NCBI RefSeq assembly: GCF_038096175.1
Contig: NZ_CP151099.1
Span: 126,501 to 190,500, forward strand
DNA: 64,000 nt
Reading direction: 5' to 3'
Source: Nostoc sp. UHCC 0302
GTDB lineage: Bacteria; Cyanobacteriota; Cyanobacteriia; Cyanobacteriales; Nostocaceae
The position numbers and the translations under genes were made by a program. The notes beneath the pieces are model-generated. The model was not told the DNA's origin and did no database searches. It was given only the letters and a program-made list of their open reading frames with translations. Positions 47,851 through 57,380 of this stretch are shown here, piece after piece; within the stretch, counting starts at the first letter, position 1, and the number at the start of each line of letters is the position of its first letter.

Positions 47851-48261
47851 ATGCAACGTATATTTCAGAATGCTAAAAGACTAATTTCAATTTGTTTAAT
47901 TACGCTGGTTATAATGACTGGCGCTCTGACAATTTCACCTGCTCCAGCTCATGCAGTAGGAGATGTAAATGTAGAAATTTTTAAGTGTGAGTCAGAATGT
48001 GGCAATATGACGGCATTTGCTGCGGGGGTAGCTTCGGGTAGTGCAGTAACGCTTGTTGCTACAGGAAGTGGTGGAAGCATAGCAGCAGCGGTTGCAACTA
48101 CAATTGGACACGCAGCTATAACAGCAGCAGCTCCATTAGCAGCACCAGCAATAGTAGCGGCTCCCGTAGTAGTTCCATTAGCGGTAACAGCAGCTGTTGG
48201 CTATGGTGGATATCGCTTGTGGAACGCCCATCATAACAGTCAGCCAAAATCTTCGATTTAA
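47851..48261 (+). CDS. small secreted Ala/Gly/Val-rich protein
   Basis: 136 residues, not recognised. A signal peptide (RLISICLITLVIMTGALTISPAPAHA) is followed by VGDVNVEIFKCESECGN with two cysteines four residues apart, then about 75 residues of small hydrophobic residues (AVTLVATGSGGSIAAAVATT, AAPLAAPAIVAAPVVVPLAV) that could form membrane helices, ending GYGGYRLWNAHHNSQPKSS. The make-up resembles hydrophobic bacteriocins or glycine-zipper proteins, but this is only a resemblance. No transporter or immunity gene is adjacent. A hairpin terminator follows. Confidence 0.7.
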   Translation: MQRIFQNAKRLISICLITLVIMTGALTISPAPAHAVGDVNVEIFKCESECGNMTAFAAGVASGSAVTLVATGSGGSIAAAVATTIGHAAITAAAPLAAPAIVAAPVVVPLAVTAAVGYGGYRLWNAHHNSQPKSSI

Positions 48262-48330
48262 TTGATTGCAACAGTTGTGCAAAATTAAATCTCAACTTTG
48301 CACAAGCTCTCCATAACAAATATTATTTTT

Positions 48331-48358
48331 AGCCCTTCGCTGAGCTTAGCAAAGGGCT
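48331..48358 (+). terminator. terminator after the Ala-rich protein gene
   Basis: AGCCCTTCGCT-gagctt-AGCAAAGGGCT, a long stem followed by TTCACTGTTTT. It lies 70 bp after the stop of the 136-residue protein gene. Confidence 0.7.
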
Positions 48359-49176
48359 TTCACTGTTTTAAAACTCACCTTGCACCTTTTTTTGCCTCCT
48401 CCGTATCTTCTCTGCGAGACGCTATGCGTTGGCGGAAGCCTCTCGTAGACAAGGCGGTTCGTTTCTCTTCAAGTTTCCATCGGGAAATGTGGAGAAAACG
48501 TTAAAATGCGATCGCTCATCATTACCCAATCCTTTCTATATTCTTGTAATGCAGACATTAGTGTAGATAGTTACAGTTATTTACATTTCAAGGCTAATTT
48601 TTGGCGAATTCCTAACATATACCCTCATATAATCTATCTCTGGTGTAAAATATATAGCTCTTTAGAAGTATTGACATCTTAAATTACTCAAGTTGCTTAT
48701 TGCATATTCTGAAAAAAGGTTATAAATTATTAAGTTATAGGGGAAAAATGAGAATTCTAGTCTCAAAAACTAAATCCTATTTAAGTAGATATACTGCGTG
48801 CAGTTTCAGCTTCACACAAACTTTAAACAGTATCGGTTATTAGTCTTTGTTTAATAAAGCAAAGATGCCGGAGATAAAAACGGAACAAGAAATAATCTCA
48901 AAATTTATTTTGTGTAACTGTTTTTAGTAACCATGTTATTGCTTGAAGTGAACAGTAATAACTGTAATTCACTCATAGGGTAACTGATTAAAACCTAATA
49001 AACAGTAAGTTAAGCTGCATAAAAATAAATAATTTAACTGTTGTAATTGGACTAACTTTTGACAGAATAATATTTGCTATTACCAAAAATGGTCATTGTT
49101 ATGATCAGAGTGGCAGCAATAAGAAAAGCGCATCTACTACCCTAAAATCCTTACCCCTAACGGAGTTATTCTAGCA
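48359..49176. other. 818-bp AT-rich region upstream of the invertase gene
   Basis: No gene seen. The first 150 bp include a dispersed repeat (TGCGTTGGCGGAAGCCTCTC near 48426, related to 7755-7790). The rest is AT-rich and presumably holds the invertase promoter; no clear regulatory palindrome was found. Confidence 0.45.
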
Positions 49177-50637
49177 ATGCAACTAAACGGAATAAAAACC
49201 AGTAAAGAAATAGAAGAAATAGAAGTACAAGAAGCGTGGCAAGCCCTAGAAAAGACAATTATTTATTATCAAGGACGCCCCGTTGGTACGGTAGCTGCCT
49301 ATGATTTATCAGTAGAGGCGCTCAATTATGATCAGTGCTTTGTTCGAGATTTTGTCTCTTCAGCTTTAATTTTTCTGATCAAAGGTAGAACAGATATTGT
49401 TCGCAATTTCCTAGTAGAAACGTTAAAGTTACAGCCGAAAGAAAGAGCATTAGACGCATATAAGCCGGGACGAGGGTTAATACCAGCTAGCTTCAAAGTT
49501 ATATCTACAAATGGGGAAGAATATTTAGAGGCAGACTTTGGTGAACACGCGATCGCCAGAGTAACACCAGTTGATTCCTGTCTTTGGTGGATTATTTTGT
49601 TGCGTGCTTATGTCGTTGCCACAAAAGATTATTCTCTTGCCTATCAACCTGAATTCCAACATGGTATCAGGTTAATCATGGAAATCTGCTTGGCCAATCG
49701 CTTCGATATGTACCCAACGCTTTTGGTTCCAGATGGTGCTTGTATGATTGACCGTCGGATGGGTATATATGGGCATCCTCTAGAGCTTCAAGTTCTATTT
49801 TATATGGCCTTGCGTGCAGCTCGTGAACTACTAATTTGTCAAGGAAATCAAGATGTTGTTGTAGCCATTGATAATCGGTTACCTCTTTTATGCGGTCATA
49901 TTCGCCAGCATTATTGGATAGATATTAATCGCTTAAATGCAATTTATCGCTTCAAAAGCGAAGAATATGGCAAGGCTGCTGTCAATTTATTCAATATATA
50001 TGTAGATTCTCTTCCCTATTATGAATTAGACAAATGGCTACCACGAAAAGGTGGTTATCTAGCAGGTAATGTTGGGCCATCCCAGCTAGATACTCGCTTT
50101 TTTGCACTGGGGAACTTGATGGCGATCGTCTCCGATCTTGCTACCGAACAGCAGTCACAAGCAATCATGACTCTCATTGAAAAACGATGGGAAGATTTAG
50201 TGGGAGATATGCCCATGAAAATCTGTTTCCCGGCTTTGGAAGATGAGGAATATAGAATTGTTACTGGGTGTGACCCCAAAAATATACCCTGGTCGTATCA
50301 TAACGCTGGTAGTTGGCCAGTCTTAATGTGGATGTTGGCAGCGGCGGCTTTAAAAACAAACAAAGCAAGTCTGGCTCAAAAAGCTATTGAAATTGCTCAA
50401 CCACGTATCTGTGAAGATGAATGGCCAGAGTATTACGACGGTAAAAAGGGGCGACTGATTGGTAAACAAGCCAGAAAATATCAAACTTGGACAATTACAG
50501 GCTTCTTATTAGCAAAAGAACTGATGGCAAACCCCAGTTATTTACCATTAGTGACTTTTGAGGAGTTACCACCAGAATCAGTTTCTAGAGCTTGTGAGTT
50601 TGAAATTGCTAGTGTAGACCCGTCTATGCCTCGATAG
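49177..50637 (+). CDS. alkaline/neutral invertase (glycoside hydrolase family 100)
   Basis: Cytoplasmic sucrose-splitting enzyme, 486 residues. Family blocks: [68 protein letters not shown], the catalytic region [62 protein letters not shown], and [17 protein letters not shown]. In Anabaena two paralogues exist; InvB, needed for growth on N2 in filaments, is close in length (about 480) and InvA is shorter, so InvB is the likelier equivalent. It stands alone and is followed by a terminator. Confidence 0.93.
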   Translation: MQLNGIKTSKEIEEIEVQEAWQALEKTIIYYQGRPVGTVAAYDLSVEALNYDQCFVRDFVSSALIFLIKGRTDIVRNFLVETLKLQPKERALDAYKPGRGLIPASFKVISTNGEEYLEADFGEHAIARVTPVDSCLWWIILLRAYVVATKDYSLAYQPEFQHGIRLIMEICLANRFDMYPTLLVPDGACMIDRRMGIYGHPLELQVLFYMALRAARELLICQGNQDVVVAIDNRLPLLCGHIRQHYWIDINRLNAIYRFKSEEYGKAAVNLFNIYVDSLPYYELDKWLPRKGGYLAGNVGPSQLDTRFFALGNLMAIVSDLATEQQSQAIMTLIEKRWEDLVGDMPMKICFPALEDEEYRIVTGCDPKNIPWSYHNAGSWPVLMWMLAAAALKTNKASLAQKAIEIAQPRICEDEWPEYYDGKKGRLIGKQARKYQTWTITGFLLAKELMANPSYLPLVTFEELPPESVSRACEFEIASVDPSMPR

Positions 50638-50736
50638 GCTTTGTTACTAGTAATAATTAATTACAATAGTCAAGAATATACCTAAGCTTAATCTTTTCTG
50701 AGATTTAGCTTGCTTACAGAAATTAGGCTGATTTTT

Positions 50737-50762
50737 AAGCCCCTTGTAGTTACAGGGGGCTT
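50737..50762 (+). terminator. terminator after the invertase gene
   Basis: AAGCCCCTTGTA-gt-TACAGGGGGCTT followed by TTATAATT. A strong GC stem with a T-rich tail, 100 bp after the invertase stop. Confidence 0.85.
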
Positions 50763-50899
50763 TTATAATTGTGAAAATTGTTGTTAGCCAATGAGTGCAA
50801 AAGATTGTCAAAATAGAGGTAAATTCTAATCACAATTAAAAATTTAATAGCTCATTTTCCCGACCAAAGGGTAGCTAAAATCCAAAACTTAATCTTTCC

Positions 50900-52255
50900 A
50901 TGATAAACCCCCGTCAACTAGCTTTTATTGCCCTACGAGATGTTCATAAGGGGGCTTATGCTGATGTTGCCCTAGACAGAGTGTTGCAAAAAGTTAATTT
51001 ACCAGATAATAATCGCCGTTTGGTGACAGAATTAATTTATGGCAGTGTCAGAAGGCAGCGCACCCTAGATACCCTCATTGACCAACTCGCCCAAAAAAAA
51101 TCTCATCAACAACCGAAAGACCTTCGTACTGTCTTACATCTAGGTTTATATCAACTGCGCTACCAAGAGCGTATTCCTGCATCGGCTGCTGTCAATACCG
51201 CCGTTCAATTAGCTAAAGAAAACGGCTTTGCTGGACTCACGGGATTTGTTAATGGTCTGTTACGGCAGTACATCCGTCTTGCAGAAGAGAGGGGGGGAGA
51301 TCCGTTACAACTTCCAGAAAACCCCGTGGAACGGCTGGGCATTGTACACAGCTTCCCTGACTGGATTATTCAAGTATGGTTAGAACAACTGGGTTTTGCC
51401 CAGACAGAACAACTGTGTGAATGGATGAACCAATCACCAACAATTGACCTGCGAATCAACCCGCTTCGTACTTCAATAGAGTCAGTTGAGGCGGCGTTCC
51501 AATCTACTGGTATTTTAGTGAAGCGTGTTGACCACTTGCCTCAAGCTTTACGATTGATTGGTAGCACTGGCCCAATTCAAAATCTACCTGGTTTTAATGA
51601 AGGTTGGTGGACTATTCAAGACAGTAGCGCTCAACTGGTAAGTCATTTGCTCGACCCTCAACCAGGTGAAGTGATAATTGATGCCTGTGCTGCACCAGGA
51701 GGTAAAACAACCCACATTGCTGAGTTGATGCAGGATAAAGGGAAGATTTTGGCTTGCGATCGCACTCCCTCTCGTCTTCGCAAACTCCAACAAAATTCTC
51801 AACGGCTAAATTTGCACTCTATTCAAATCTACACTGGCGACAGCCGCGACTTCACTCAATTTCAAAATACCGCAGACCGTGTATTACTTGATGCTCCCTG
51901 TTCTGGTTTAGGAACCATGCACCGTCACGCTGATGCTCGTTGGCGTCAGACACCAGAATCTGTACAGGAACTTTCCTTGCTACAACAAGAATTGCTATCA
52001 CATACTTCTAATTTCGTCAAGAAAAACGGTGTATTAGTTTATGCCACCTGTACATTGCATCCAGCAGAAAATGAAGAAGTGATTTTGGCATTTTTAGCTA
52101 ACCATCCTCATTGGCAAATTGAGTCTCCCCGCAGCATTGATTTGATTGACTCAGCTTATACCACGCCAGAAGGCTGGCTTAAAGTTTGGCCTCATCAGCA
52201 GGACATGGATGGCTTTTTTATGGTGCGCTTAAGAAAAACCAATGATTCCGAGTGA
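50900..52255 (+). CDS. rsmB: RsmB, 16S rRNA (cytosine-967-C5)-methyltransferase
   Basis: 451 residues. The N-terminal NusB-like RNA-binding domain (NPRQLAFIALRDVHKGAYADVALDRVL ... PASAAVNTAVQLAKENGFAGLTGFVNGLLRQ) is followed by the Rossmann methyltransferase. SAM motif IDACAAPGGKTTHIAEL; catalytic cysteines in LLDAPCSGLGTMHRHADARW and VYATCTLHPAENEEV; terminal DMDGFFMVRL. It is complete. Followed 58 bp later by the TerB-like gene on the same strand. Confidence 0.96.
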   Translation: MINPRQLAFIALRDVHKGAYADVALDRVLQKVNLPDNNRRLVTELIYGSVRRQRTLDTLIDQLAQKKSHQQPKDLRTVLHLGLYQLRYQERIPASAAVNTAVQLAKENGFAGLTGFVNGLLRQYIRLAEERGGDPLQLPENPVERLGIVHSFPDWIIQVWLEQLGFAQTEQLCEWMNQSPTIDLRINPLRTSIESVEAAFQSTGILVKRVDHLPQALRLIGSTGPIQNLPGFNEGWWTIQDSSAQLVSHLLDPQPGEVIIDACAAPGGKTTHIAELMQDKGKILACDRTPSRLRKLQQNSQRLNLHSIQIYTGDSRDFTQFQNTADRVLLDAPCSGLGTMHRHADARWRQTPESVQELSLLQQELLSHTSNFVKKNGVLVYATCTLHPAENEEVILAFLANHPHWQIESPRSIDLIDSAYTTPEGWLKVWPHQQDMDGFFMVRLRKTNDSE

Positions 52256-52312
52256 ATACTGTTTAGGATTGTACGATTTGATTGAGGCCTGAATCTACCA
52301 GAGGAGGCAGCA

Positions 52313-52735
52313 ATGGTTACCCATTCCAATGTAAAAAACTTAGTTAAAATCCTAATTGGAGCCGCCTGGCTTGATGGCAGAATCCAACCAGAAGAACGGC
52401 AGTATCTGCGCGAAATTGCTCAAGCAAAAGGTTTAGCTAGCGACCCAGAAATTAAGCCTTGGCTGTACGAATTAGTTCCTGTACAGCCGAAAGAGTGCCA
52501 TGACTGGTTGCGGGAGTATCTAGGTGATCGCCCCAGCCTTAAAGAGTGCGAAAACTTGATTGAAGCCATCAGTGGTTTAATTTACAGCGATGGTGAAGTA
52601 GCTATTGAAGAAGCAAGACTTTTAACAGAATTGCAAGACATAGCAAAACCGCATGAGCCAACAAAACCAGCTCATACTGCGCTTCTCAAACAAATTCAAA
52701 AGCTTTACCGCCGTTGGGTTGAAGTTCAAAATTAA
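52313..52735 (+). CDS. TerB-family (tellurite-resistance-like) protein
   Basis: 140-residue soluble all-helical protein. Two helical EF-like signatures typical of TerB: GAAWLDGRIQPEERQYLREIA and SGLIYSDGEVAIEEARLLTEL, with the conserved D-G-x-x-x-x-E pairs. TerB domains bind metal ions and are common in cyanobacteria; no actual role in tellurite resistance is implied. It begins 58 bp after rsmB and has GAGGAGG upstream, so co-transcription is likely. Confidence 0.85.
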   Translation: MVTHSNVKNLVKILIGAAWLDGRIQPEERQYLREIAQAKGLASDPEIKPWLYELVPVQPKECHDWLREYLGDRPSLKECENLIEAISGLIYSDGEVAIEEARLLTELQDIAKPHEPTKPAHTALLKQIQKLYRRWVEVQN

Positions 52736-52829
52736 TTATAGTTAACAGTCAAAAGTGCAAAGTCAAGAGTAAAAAGTCTAGGAAAGTCTAGCATTTATTG
52801 ACACTTGACCCTTGACTTTTGACTGCCTA

Positions 52830-53054
52830 CTACTTCGGTTCACCCAGACCCGGAGTTTCTTCTTTATCAACTTTAGGTACGAAGTCAGGACGCTCTTTGC
52901 TTTCCCAGCCAGCGGGACGTTTTGAGTTATACCAAGCGATAGAACCAATGGTTACAGCAGCAATAAAACCAACAACATAGACCAATGTGAAAGCAAAAGG
53001 AAAATGAGGAGCATTTGCAGCGGCGTCAGCTGCTGCTTGCATAAATAAATGCAT
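52830..53054 (-). CDS. small membrane protein, Psb35-like
   Basis: 74 residues: a short N-terminus, one membrane helix (FAFTLVYVVGFIAAVTIGSIAWYNSKRPAGWE as extended core, about 22-45), then a conserved-looking acidic tail ESKERPDFVPKVDKEETPGL. The combination helix-YNSKRPAGWE-RPDFVP is that of a cyanobacterial family which I recall as the photosystem II assembly factor Psb35 (Ssl2148 in Synechocystis). The family placement is moderately sure. Convergent with TerB-like gene, followed on the same strand by nothing else. Confidence 0.75.
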   Translation of the reverse strand: MHLFMQAAADAAANAPHFPFAFTLVYVVGFIAAVTIGSIAWYNSKRPAGWESKERPDFVPKVDKEETPGLGEPK

Positions 53055-53167
53055 GAGTATATTCTCCTAAGTTAAGTAACACTTGTTAAGACACTATAAA
53101 ACGAGAGTATCACTTAACATCCTCCCCAAGTTGAGTTTGAGCAACTTGAGATTGGATAAAAAGGAGG

Positions 53168-53354
53168 AAATGAACAGGCAGAGGGGCAGAGGGGCAGGGG
53201 GCAGGGGAGCAGGGAGCAGGAAAGTTGAGTTTTTATACTTATTCACGAGTATCAAAGGCTCGTCAACCGAGTTCTGAGGTGGATGAACAAGTAATCAAAC
53301 ACCAATTGTTGCATTCCAAAATATATCTCCCCCACTCCCCCACTCCCCCACTCC
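53168..53354. repeat. purine-rich repeats downstream of the PBP gene
   Basis: 53168-53220 is a GGGGCAG/GGGAGCAG block like 6918-6966. 53324-53354 is CCCCCACT repeated about three times, the complement of the kdpA-kdpB octamer, ending at the PBP stop codon. No gene lies between. Confidence 0.75.
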
Positions 53355-55808
53355 TCATTGTCCAGAAGGTCTGAGGCGATCGCGCCAAGAAGATGACGAT
53401 GAAGAACCAGAGGAGCCAGAACTATTTTCAGCAGAAGGCGATCGCCGCAACCGCCGAGGTGGCGAAGAGTCAGATTCTCCTCGTCTAGACTGCCGTTTTG
53501 AAGAGGACTCTGAGGAAGAATTACTAGAACTTGCTTCTTCGCTTCTATAACGCCGTCGTCTCCGTCTTGGTGTATCATCATCGTTAGATTGCTGCACTTC
53601 TTGAGAATCGCTCCTCCTACTTCTACGGCTTCTATAGGAGCCGCTATCATCAGAACTAACTTGTTGATTTCGCCGCCTCCTAGAATTGCCAGAATTTTCC
53701 TCATCTGATTCATCGTCATCAGAAGATAGAGAGCGATTAAGCACTTGGTTAGGCTTGATGCGCTGCGCTTTGATAGTGCCTTTACGACCTTCTAACTTGG
53801 GTCTTTGAGGAAACTTTTCTACAGGCATCCCCTCTACCGCTTTTTCCATGAATTCGTGCCACGTATAGGCGGCGCTACCACTGCTGCCATATGTGGGACG
53901 GTTATTATCATTGCCTAACCAAACCCCTGTGACCATTTGGGGAATGTAACCAATAAACCACAAATCGCGGGCTTCATCGGAAGTACCGGTCTTTCCGGCA
54001 ACAGGTCTATTATCTAATTGGGCAGCACCACCAGTCCCCGCTTCCACAACGTTGCGTAGCATCCAGGTCATAATCGCGGCACTATCGGCATCAATGGCTC
54101 GCTTGGGCTTGAAATCAGCTGACCAGATTACCTTACCTTGACGATTGAGGATGCGGCGAATTCCATGAGGGTCTGTATGTAATCCTTGAGTGGCAAAACT
54201 GCCGTAAGCACTGGTCAATTCTAAGAGATTCACTTCATTTGAGCCGAGAGCTAAGGAATATGTGGGTTTGAGTTCAGATTGAATGCCCATGTCATGAGCA
54301 AGTTTAATAGTTGGCGCAAATCCCACATCAATTAAGACCTTCACCGCAATTATATTGATGGAACGGGTAAGGGCATCTCGTAGACTCATCGAACCGTGGA
54401 AGGTTTCACCATAGTTTTTGGGTTCATAGCCATCTACTACAAAGGGTTGATCCTCATAAGTGTCGTAAGGGCTTTTACCGCTAGCTATAGCTGTTGCATA
54501 TACAAATCCTTTGAATGTCGAGCCTGGCTGACGCTGTGCCTGGGTAACACGATTAAATTGGTTCTTACCAAAATCGCTTCCTCCAACCATTGCCTGAACC
54601 TCACCATTCCGGGGGTCAATGGCTACCAAAGCTGCTTGCTTAAAGTTCTCCCAGCTACCTTGATTGCGTAGTGTTTTGGCAACTGCCTCTTCTGCTGCTT
54701 TTTGCCAAGTTGGGTTTAGGCTAGTTTCTACTATTAGACCGCCACTTGCCAGCAGTTCAGGTTTAACATACTTTGGTAATTCTTTTTGGATGTATGAGGT
54801 AAAGTAGGGCGATTCTACTTGCAATCGCTTAGGCAAACTACTTTTTAGGCTTAGCGGTTCATTAACAGCTGCCTGCCTTTGGGCTGCTGTAATCACTCCA
54901 TCTTCCTGCATCCGCTGCAATACCAGATTTCGCCGCTGTTTGGCAGCTTCTGGATTCTTGTCAGGGGCGTACAAGCTTGGGGCGGGAGCTAATCCCGCAA
55001 TTGTTGCCATTTCGGCTAAAGAAAGTTGATCTGGCGTTTTACTAAAGTACACCCATGCCGCATCTGCCACGCCGTAAGCTCCAGAACCCAAATAAACCAG
55101 ATTTAGGTAACGCTCTAAAATCTGGTCTTTGGTCAATTCTTGCTCCATTTTTTGCGCCAGCCGGACTTCTTTGAGTTTGCGCCAAATTGTCTTTTCTTGT
55201 TTTAAAAAGAGAATCCGTGCCAGTTGCTGGGTGATGGTGCTGCCACCTTCTACCACGCCCTGCGATCGCAAATTATTCAAAACCGCTCTGATAATACCTT
55301 GCGGATCAACTCCGTTGTGTTCCTGAAATCTTCTATCTTCGGAAGCGATAAAGGCTTTTTTCAGGTTATCTGGTATTTGCTCCAGCTTGAGCTGTTCTCT
55401 GGTCGCTTCTCCTTGTTGCTGTAATATAGTACCGTCGGCAGCTTTAATAGTCAGTGTTAGCTCTCGACTTATAACATTCAGTTCCGCTTTATCAGGCAGA
55501 GTGCGGTCTATTGAGCCAATACCATAGATTATTGCAACTATCCCACCACCTAAACCCAAACCTGCCCAAAACCAAATGCGACGATAAATCGGTTTATCGG
55601 CAACTGTCGTTCTGTCCTTTGTCCCAGATGATAAGCTTTTCATTTGGTTCAGTAACCGCCTTGCCTGCACCAGATGTGTTGATGGTAAGCTCTCATTACT
55701 GGATTCCCCTTGTATACGATGATTCCCAGGCTGCAATGACGGTTGCTCCTGGTCGGATTCACTCAAATTAGCTGGTCTTCGCTTGAACCAGGAGGTAAGC
55801 TTCCCCAC
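53355..55808 (-). CDS. class A penicillin-binding protein (PBP1a type) with Arg/Ser-rich tail
   Basis: Bifunctional peptidoglycan glycosyltransferase/transpeptidase, 817 residues. A short cytoplasmic part and one membrane helix (IWFWAGLGLGGGIVAIIYGIG) are followed by the GT51 domain (ASEDRRFQEHNGVDPQGIIRA, GGSTITQQLAR, LAGLAPAPSLY type) and the transpeptidase: STFK (RQPGSTFKGFVYA), SIN (LTRSINIIAV) and KTGT (VAGKTGTSDEARDLWFIGYIP). The last 110 residues are low-complexity Arg/Ser/Glu (RSRRSRRSDSQE, RRRRRRYRSEE, SGSSGSSSSSSWRDRL). That tail is periplasmic, not part of the fold. The cell-wall enzyme itself is complete. It stands alone on the minus strand, divergent from folK. Confidence 0.95.
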   Translation of the reverse strand: MGKLTSWFKRRPANLSESDQEQPSLQPGNHRIQGESSNESLPSTHLVQARRLLNQMKSLSSGTKDRTTVADKPIYRRIWFWAGLGLGGGIVAIIYGIGSIDRTLPDKAELNVISRELTLTIKAADGTILQQQGEATREQLKLEQIPDNLKKAFIASEDRRFQEHNGVDPQGIIRAVLNNLRSQGVVEGGSTITQQLARILFLKQEKTIWRKLKEVRLAQKMEQELTKDQILERYLNLVYLGSGAYGVADAAWVYFSKTPDQLSLAEMATIAGLAPAPSLYAPDKNPEAAKQRRNLVLQRMQEDGVITAAQRQAAVNEPLSLKSSLPKRLQVESPYFTSYIQKELPKYVKPELLASGGLIVETSLNPTWQKAAEEAVAKTLRNQGSWENFKQAALVAIDPRNGEVQAMVGGSDFGKNQFNRVTQAQRQPGSTFKGFVYATAIASGKSPYDTYEDQPFVVDGYEPKNYGETFHGSMSLRDALTRSINIIAVKVLIDVGFAPTIKLAHDMGIQSELKPTYSLALGSNEVNLLELTSAYGSFATQGLHTDPHGIRRILNRQGKVIWSADFKPKRAIDADSAAIMTWMLRNVVEAGTGGAAQLDNRPVAGKTGTSDEARDLWFIGYIPQMVTGVWLGNDNNRPTYGSSGSAAYTWHEFMEKAVEGMPVEKFPQRPKLEGRKGTIKAQRIKPNQVLNRSLSSDDDESDEENSGNSRRRRNQQVSSDDSGSYRSRRSRRSDSQEVQQSNDDDTPRRRRRRYRSEEASSSNSSSESSSKRQSRRGESDSSPPRRLRRSPSAENSSGSSGSSSSSSWRDRLRPSGQ

Positions 55809-56010
55809 GTCAGTCCCTCAATCAAAGTAGTAACGAGCTAACCTCATCAAAGAGATAAGTTTGGGGTTAGCGCACTACGTTTGTGTTAGTATACTATCCT
55901 ATAAATAACCAACTAAATTCATTATTAAATAATGTTTTTTCAGTTTCGGGAATTTAGTTATGTAAATAAAAATACTGCAATTTTTAAACCTGTTCAGAAG
56001 ATAAAAACTA

Positions 56011-56580
56011 TTGAAATTTTCTGCAATATATCTGAGGAAGTATCTGCAAAATCATCCTGTAAGTAGATTGCTGAAATCTGTTGATTCTAAGCAGTGTGCG
56101 CGTAGTGCGATCGCTTTGGGTAGTAATATCGGCGAATCGCAAGCAATTCTCGCAGCAGCTTTAGAGACTTTAGCCGAAACACCAGGTATCAGCTTAGAAG
56201 CTGTATCTAATTTTTATCTAACCAAAGCCGTAGGGCCACCTCAGCCAGATTACTTGAATGGTTGTGCCATATTGCAAGTAGAAATTGTACCGCAGCTATT
56301 ATTAGAAACTTTGTTGGCAATTGAACAAAAATTTGGGCGTGTTCGACAAGAACGTTGGGGGCCACGAACTCTAGATTTGGATTTGTTATTATTTGATGAC
56401 TTAATTTTAAATACACCAAATCTTCAAATTCCTCATCCTCGAATGCGGGATCGGGCTTTTGTATTAGTGCCACTAGCAGAAATTGCCCCAGATTGGGTAG
56501 AACCAGTATCTGGGTGTGCTATTAAAGAACTGCTCAAACAGGTAGACTGTTCTGAGGTACATTTATTGGTAGGCAATTAA
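56011..56580 (+). CDS. folK: FolK, 2-amino-4-hydroxy-6-hydroxymethyldihydropteridine pyrophosphokinase
   Basis: Folate pathway kinase. The core runs from SAIALGSNIGESQAILAAALETL through SNFYLTKAVGPPQPDYLNGCAILQVE, IEQKFGRVRQERWGPRTLDLDLLLFDDLIL, to IPHPRMRDRAFVLVPLAEIAPDW, with the paired aspartates D-L-D of the metal site. The start is uncertain: the frame opens at a TTG (56011), giving a 30-residue non-conserved extension; the next candidates are TTG near 56068. No ATG precedes the core. Followed by the Nudix gene 86 bp downstream. Confidence 0.93.
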   Translation: MKFSAIYLRKYLQNHPVSRLLKSVDSKQCARSAIALGSNIGESQAILAAALETLAETPGISLEAVSNFYLTKAVGPPQPDYLNGCAILQVEIVPQLLLETLLAIEQKFGRVRQERWGPRTLDLDLLLFDDLILNTPNLQIPHPRMRDRAFVLVPLAEIAPDWVEPVSGCAIKELLKQVDCSEVHLLVGN

Positions 56581-56666
56581 AATTACCACCATTAAATGCA
56601 TAAAAATGCTGATTTAACAATAATACCAGCGTATAACTCTGTATTTACAGCTAATCAGATTTTACT

Positions 56667-57215
56667 ATGCCATTAGGTAGAGAATTACCACAACTGCTAA
56701 AACAACGCTTGTTTTATAAGGGACGCAAGTTTGATTTTGAAGTTAATCGCTTGCGTTTACCTAATAAAGCGGAAGGAGAATGGGAGTGTATTCGCCACCC
56801 TGGTGGAGCCTTAGCTGTACCTGTGACGGCAGAGGGGAAACTTATACTCGTGCGCCAGTATCGTTTTGCAGTTCAGGGACGGATATTAGAGTTTCCCGCC
56901 GGAACTGTAGAACCCGGTGAAGATCCTTTAGAGACAGTGCAGCGGGAAATTCAAGAAGAAATTGGTCATAGCGCCCAAAAGTGGGACAAAATAGGTGAGT
57001 TTTTCCTAGCTCCTGGTTATTCTGATGAAATTCTCTATGCTTTTCTGGCAAGAGATTTGGAAAAGCTGGAGACACCGCCAGCACAAGATGGGGATGAGGA
57101 TATCGAGACGGTGTTTTTGACTCCCGACGAGTTGGAGAAAGCCATTCTTGAGGGAGAGCCAGTAGATGCTAAATCAATTTCTAGCTTTTTTCTGGCACGT
57201 CATTTGATAGTTTAA
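56667..57215 (+). CDS. Nudix hydrolase (ADP-ribose pyrophosphatase type)
   Basis: 182 residues. The Nudix box is complete: GTVEPGEDPLETVQREIQEEIGH (G-x5-E-x7-REUxEExGU). The N-terminal substrate-binding part KFDFEVNRLRLPNKAEGEWECIRHPGGALAVPV and ILVRQYRFAVQGRILEFPAG matches ADP-ribose pyrophosphatases. It probably hydrolyses ADP-ribose or related nucleotide sugars. It lies after folK and, notably, 165 bp before a broken ADP-ribosylglycohydrolase gene, so the neighbourhood may once have joined two ADP-ribose-handling activities. Confidence 0.92.
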   Translation: MPLGRELPQLLKQRLFYKGRKFDFEVNRLRLPNKAEGEWECIRHPGGALAVPVTAEGKLILVRQYRFAVQGRILEFPAGTVEPGEDPLETVQREIQEEIGHSAQKWDKIGEFFLAPGYSDEILYAFLARDLEKLETPPAQDGDEDIETVFLTPDELEKAILEGEPVDAKSISSFFLARHLIV

Positions 57216-57218
57216 AAA

Positions 57219-57284
57219 GTAGAGGCGCGATTAATCGTGTCTGTACAGCAGTTAAGAGTAGAGACGCGATTAATCGCGTCTCTA
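57219..57284. repeat. two tandem GACGCGATTAATCGCGTC hairpins
   Basis: Degenerate copy at 57219-57245 (GTAGAGGCGCGATTAATCGTGTCTGTAC-like) and a perfect one at 57259-57284 (TAGAGACGCGATT / AATCGCGTCTCTA, 13-bp stem). They follow the Nudix stop. Confidence 0.8.
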
Positions 57285-57380
57285 GAGGAGTTAGCATGAA
57301 TCTGTGTTCTGAATTCTGACTGCTTCTTTCAATCACCCAGTAATTGCATTCTGACTTCTGAATTATCATTACCACATATT

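Noticed and set aside
48298-48504. 68-codon plus-strand frame after the Ala-rich protein
   Set aside because: It spans the terminator hairpin and a dispersed repeat, so coding is unlikely.
53083-53277. 64-codon plus-strand frame over the G-rich repeat
   Set aside because: Mostly translation of the GGGGCAG repeat (RGRGAGGRGAGSR).
53252-53719. 155-codon minus-strand frame over the PBP tail
   Set aside because: Out-of-frame reading of the low-complexity Arg/Ser tail of the PBP gene.
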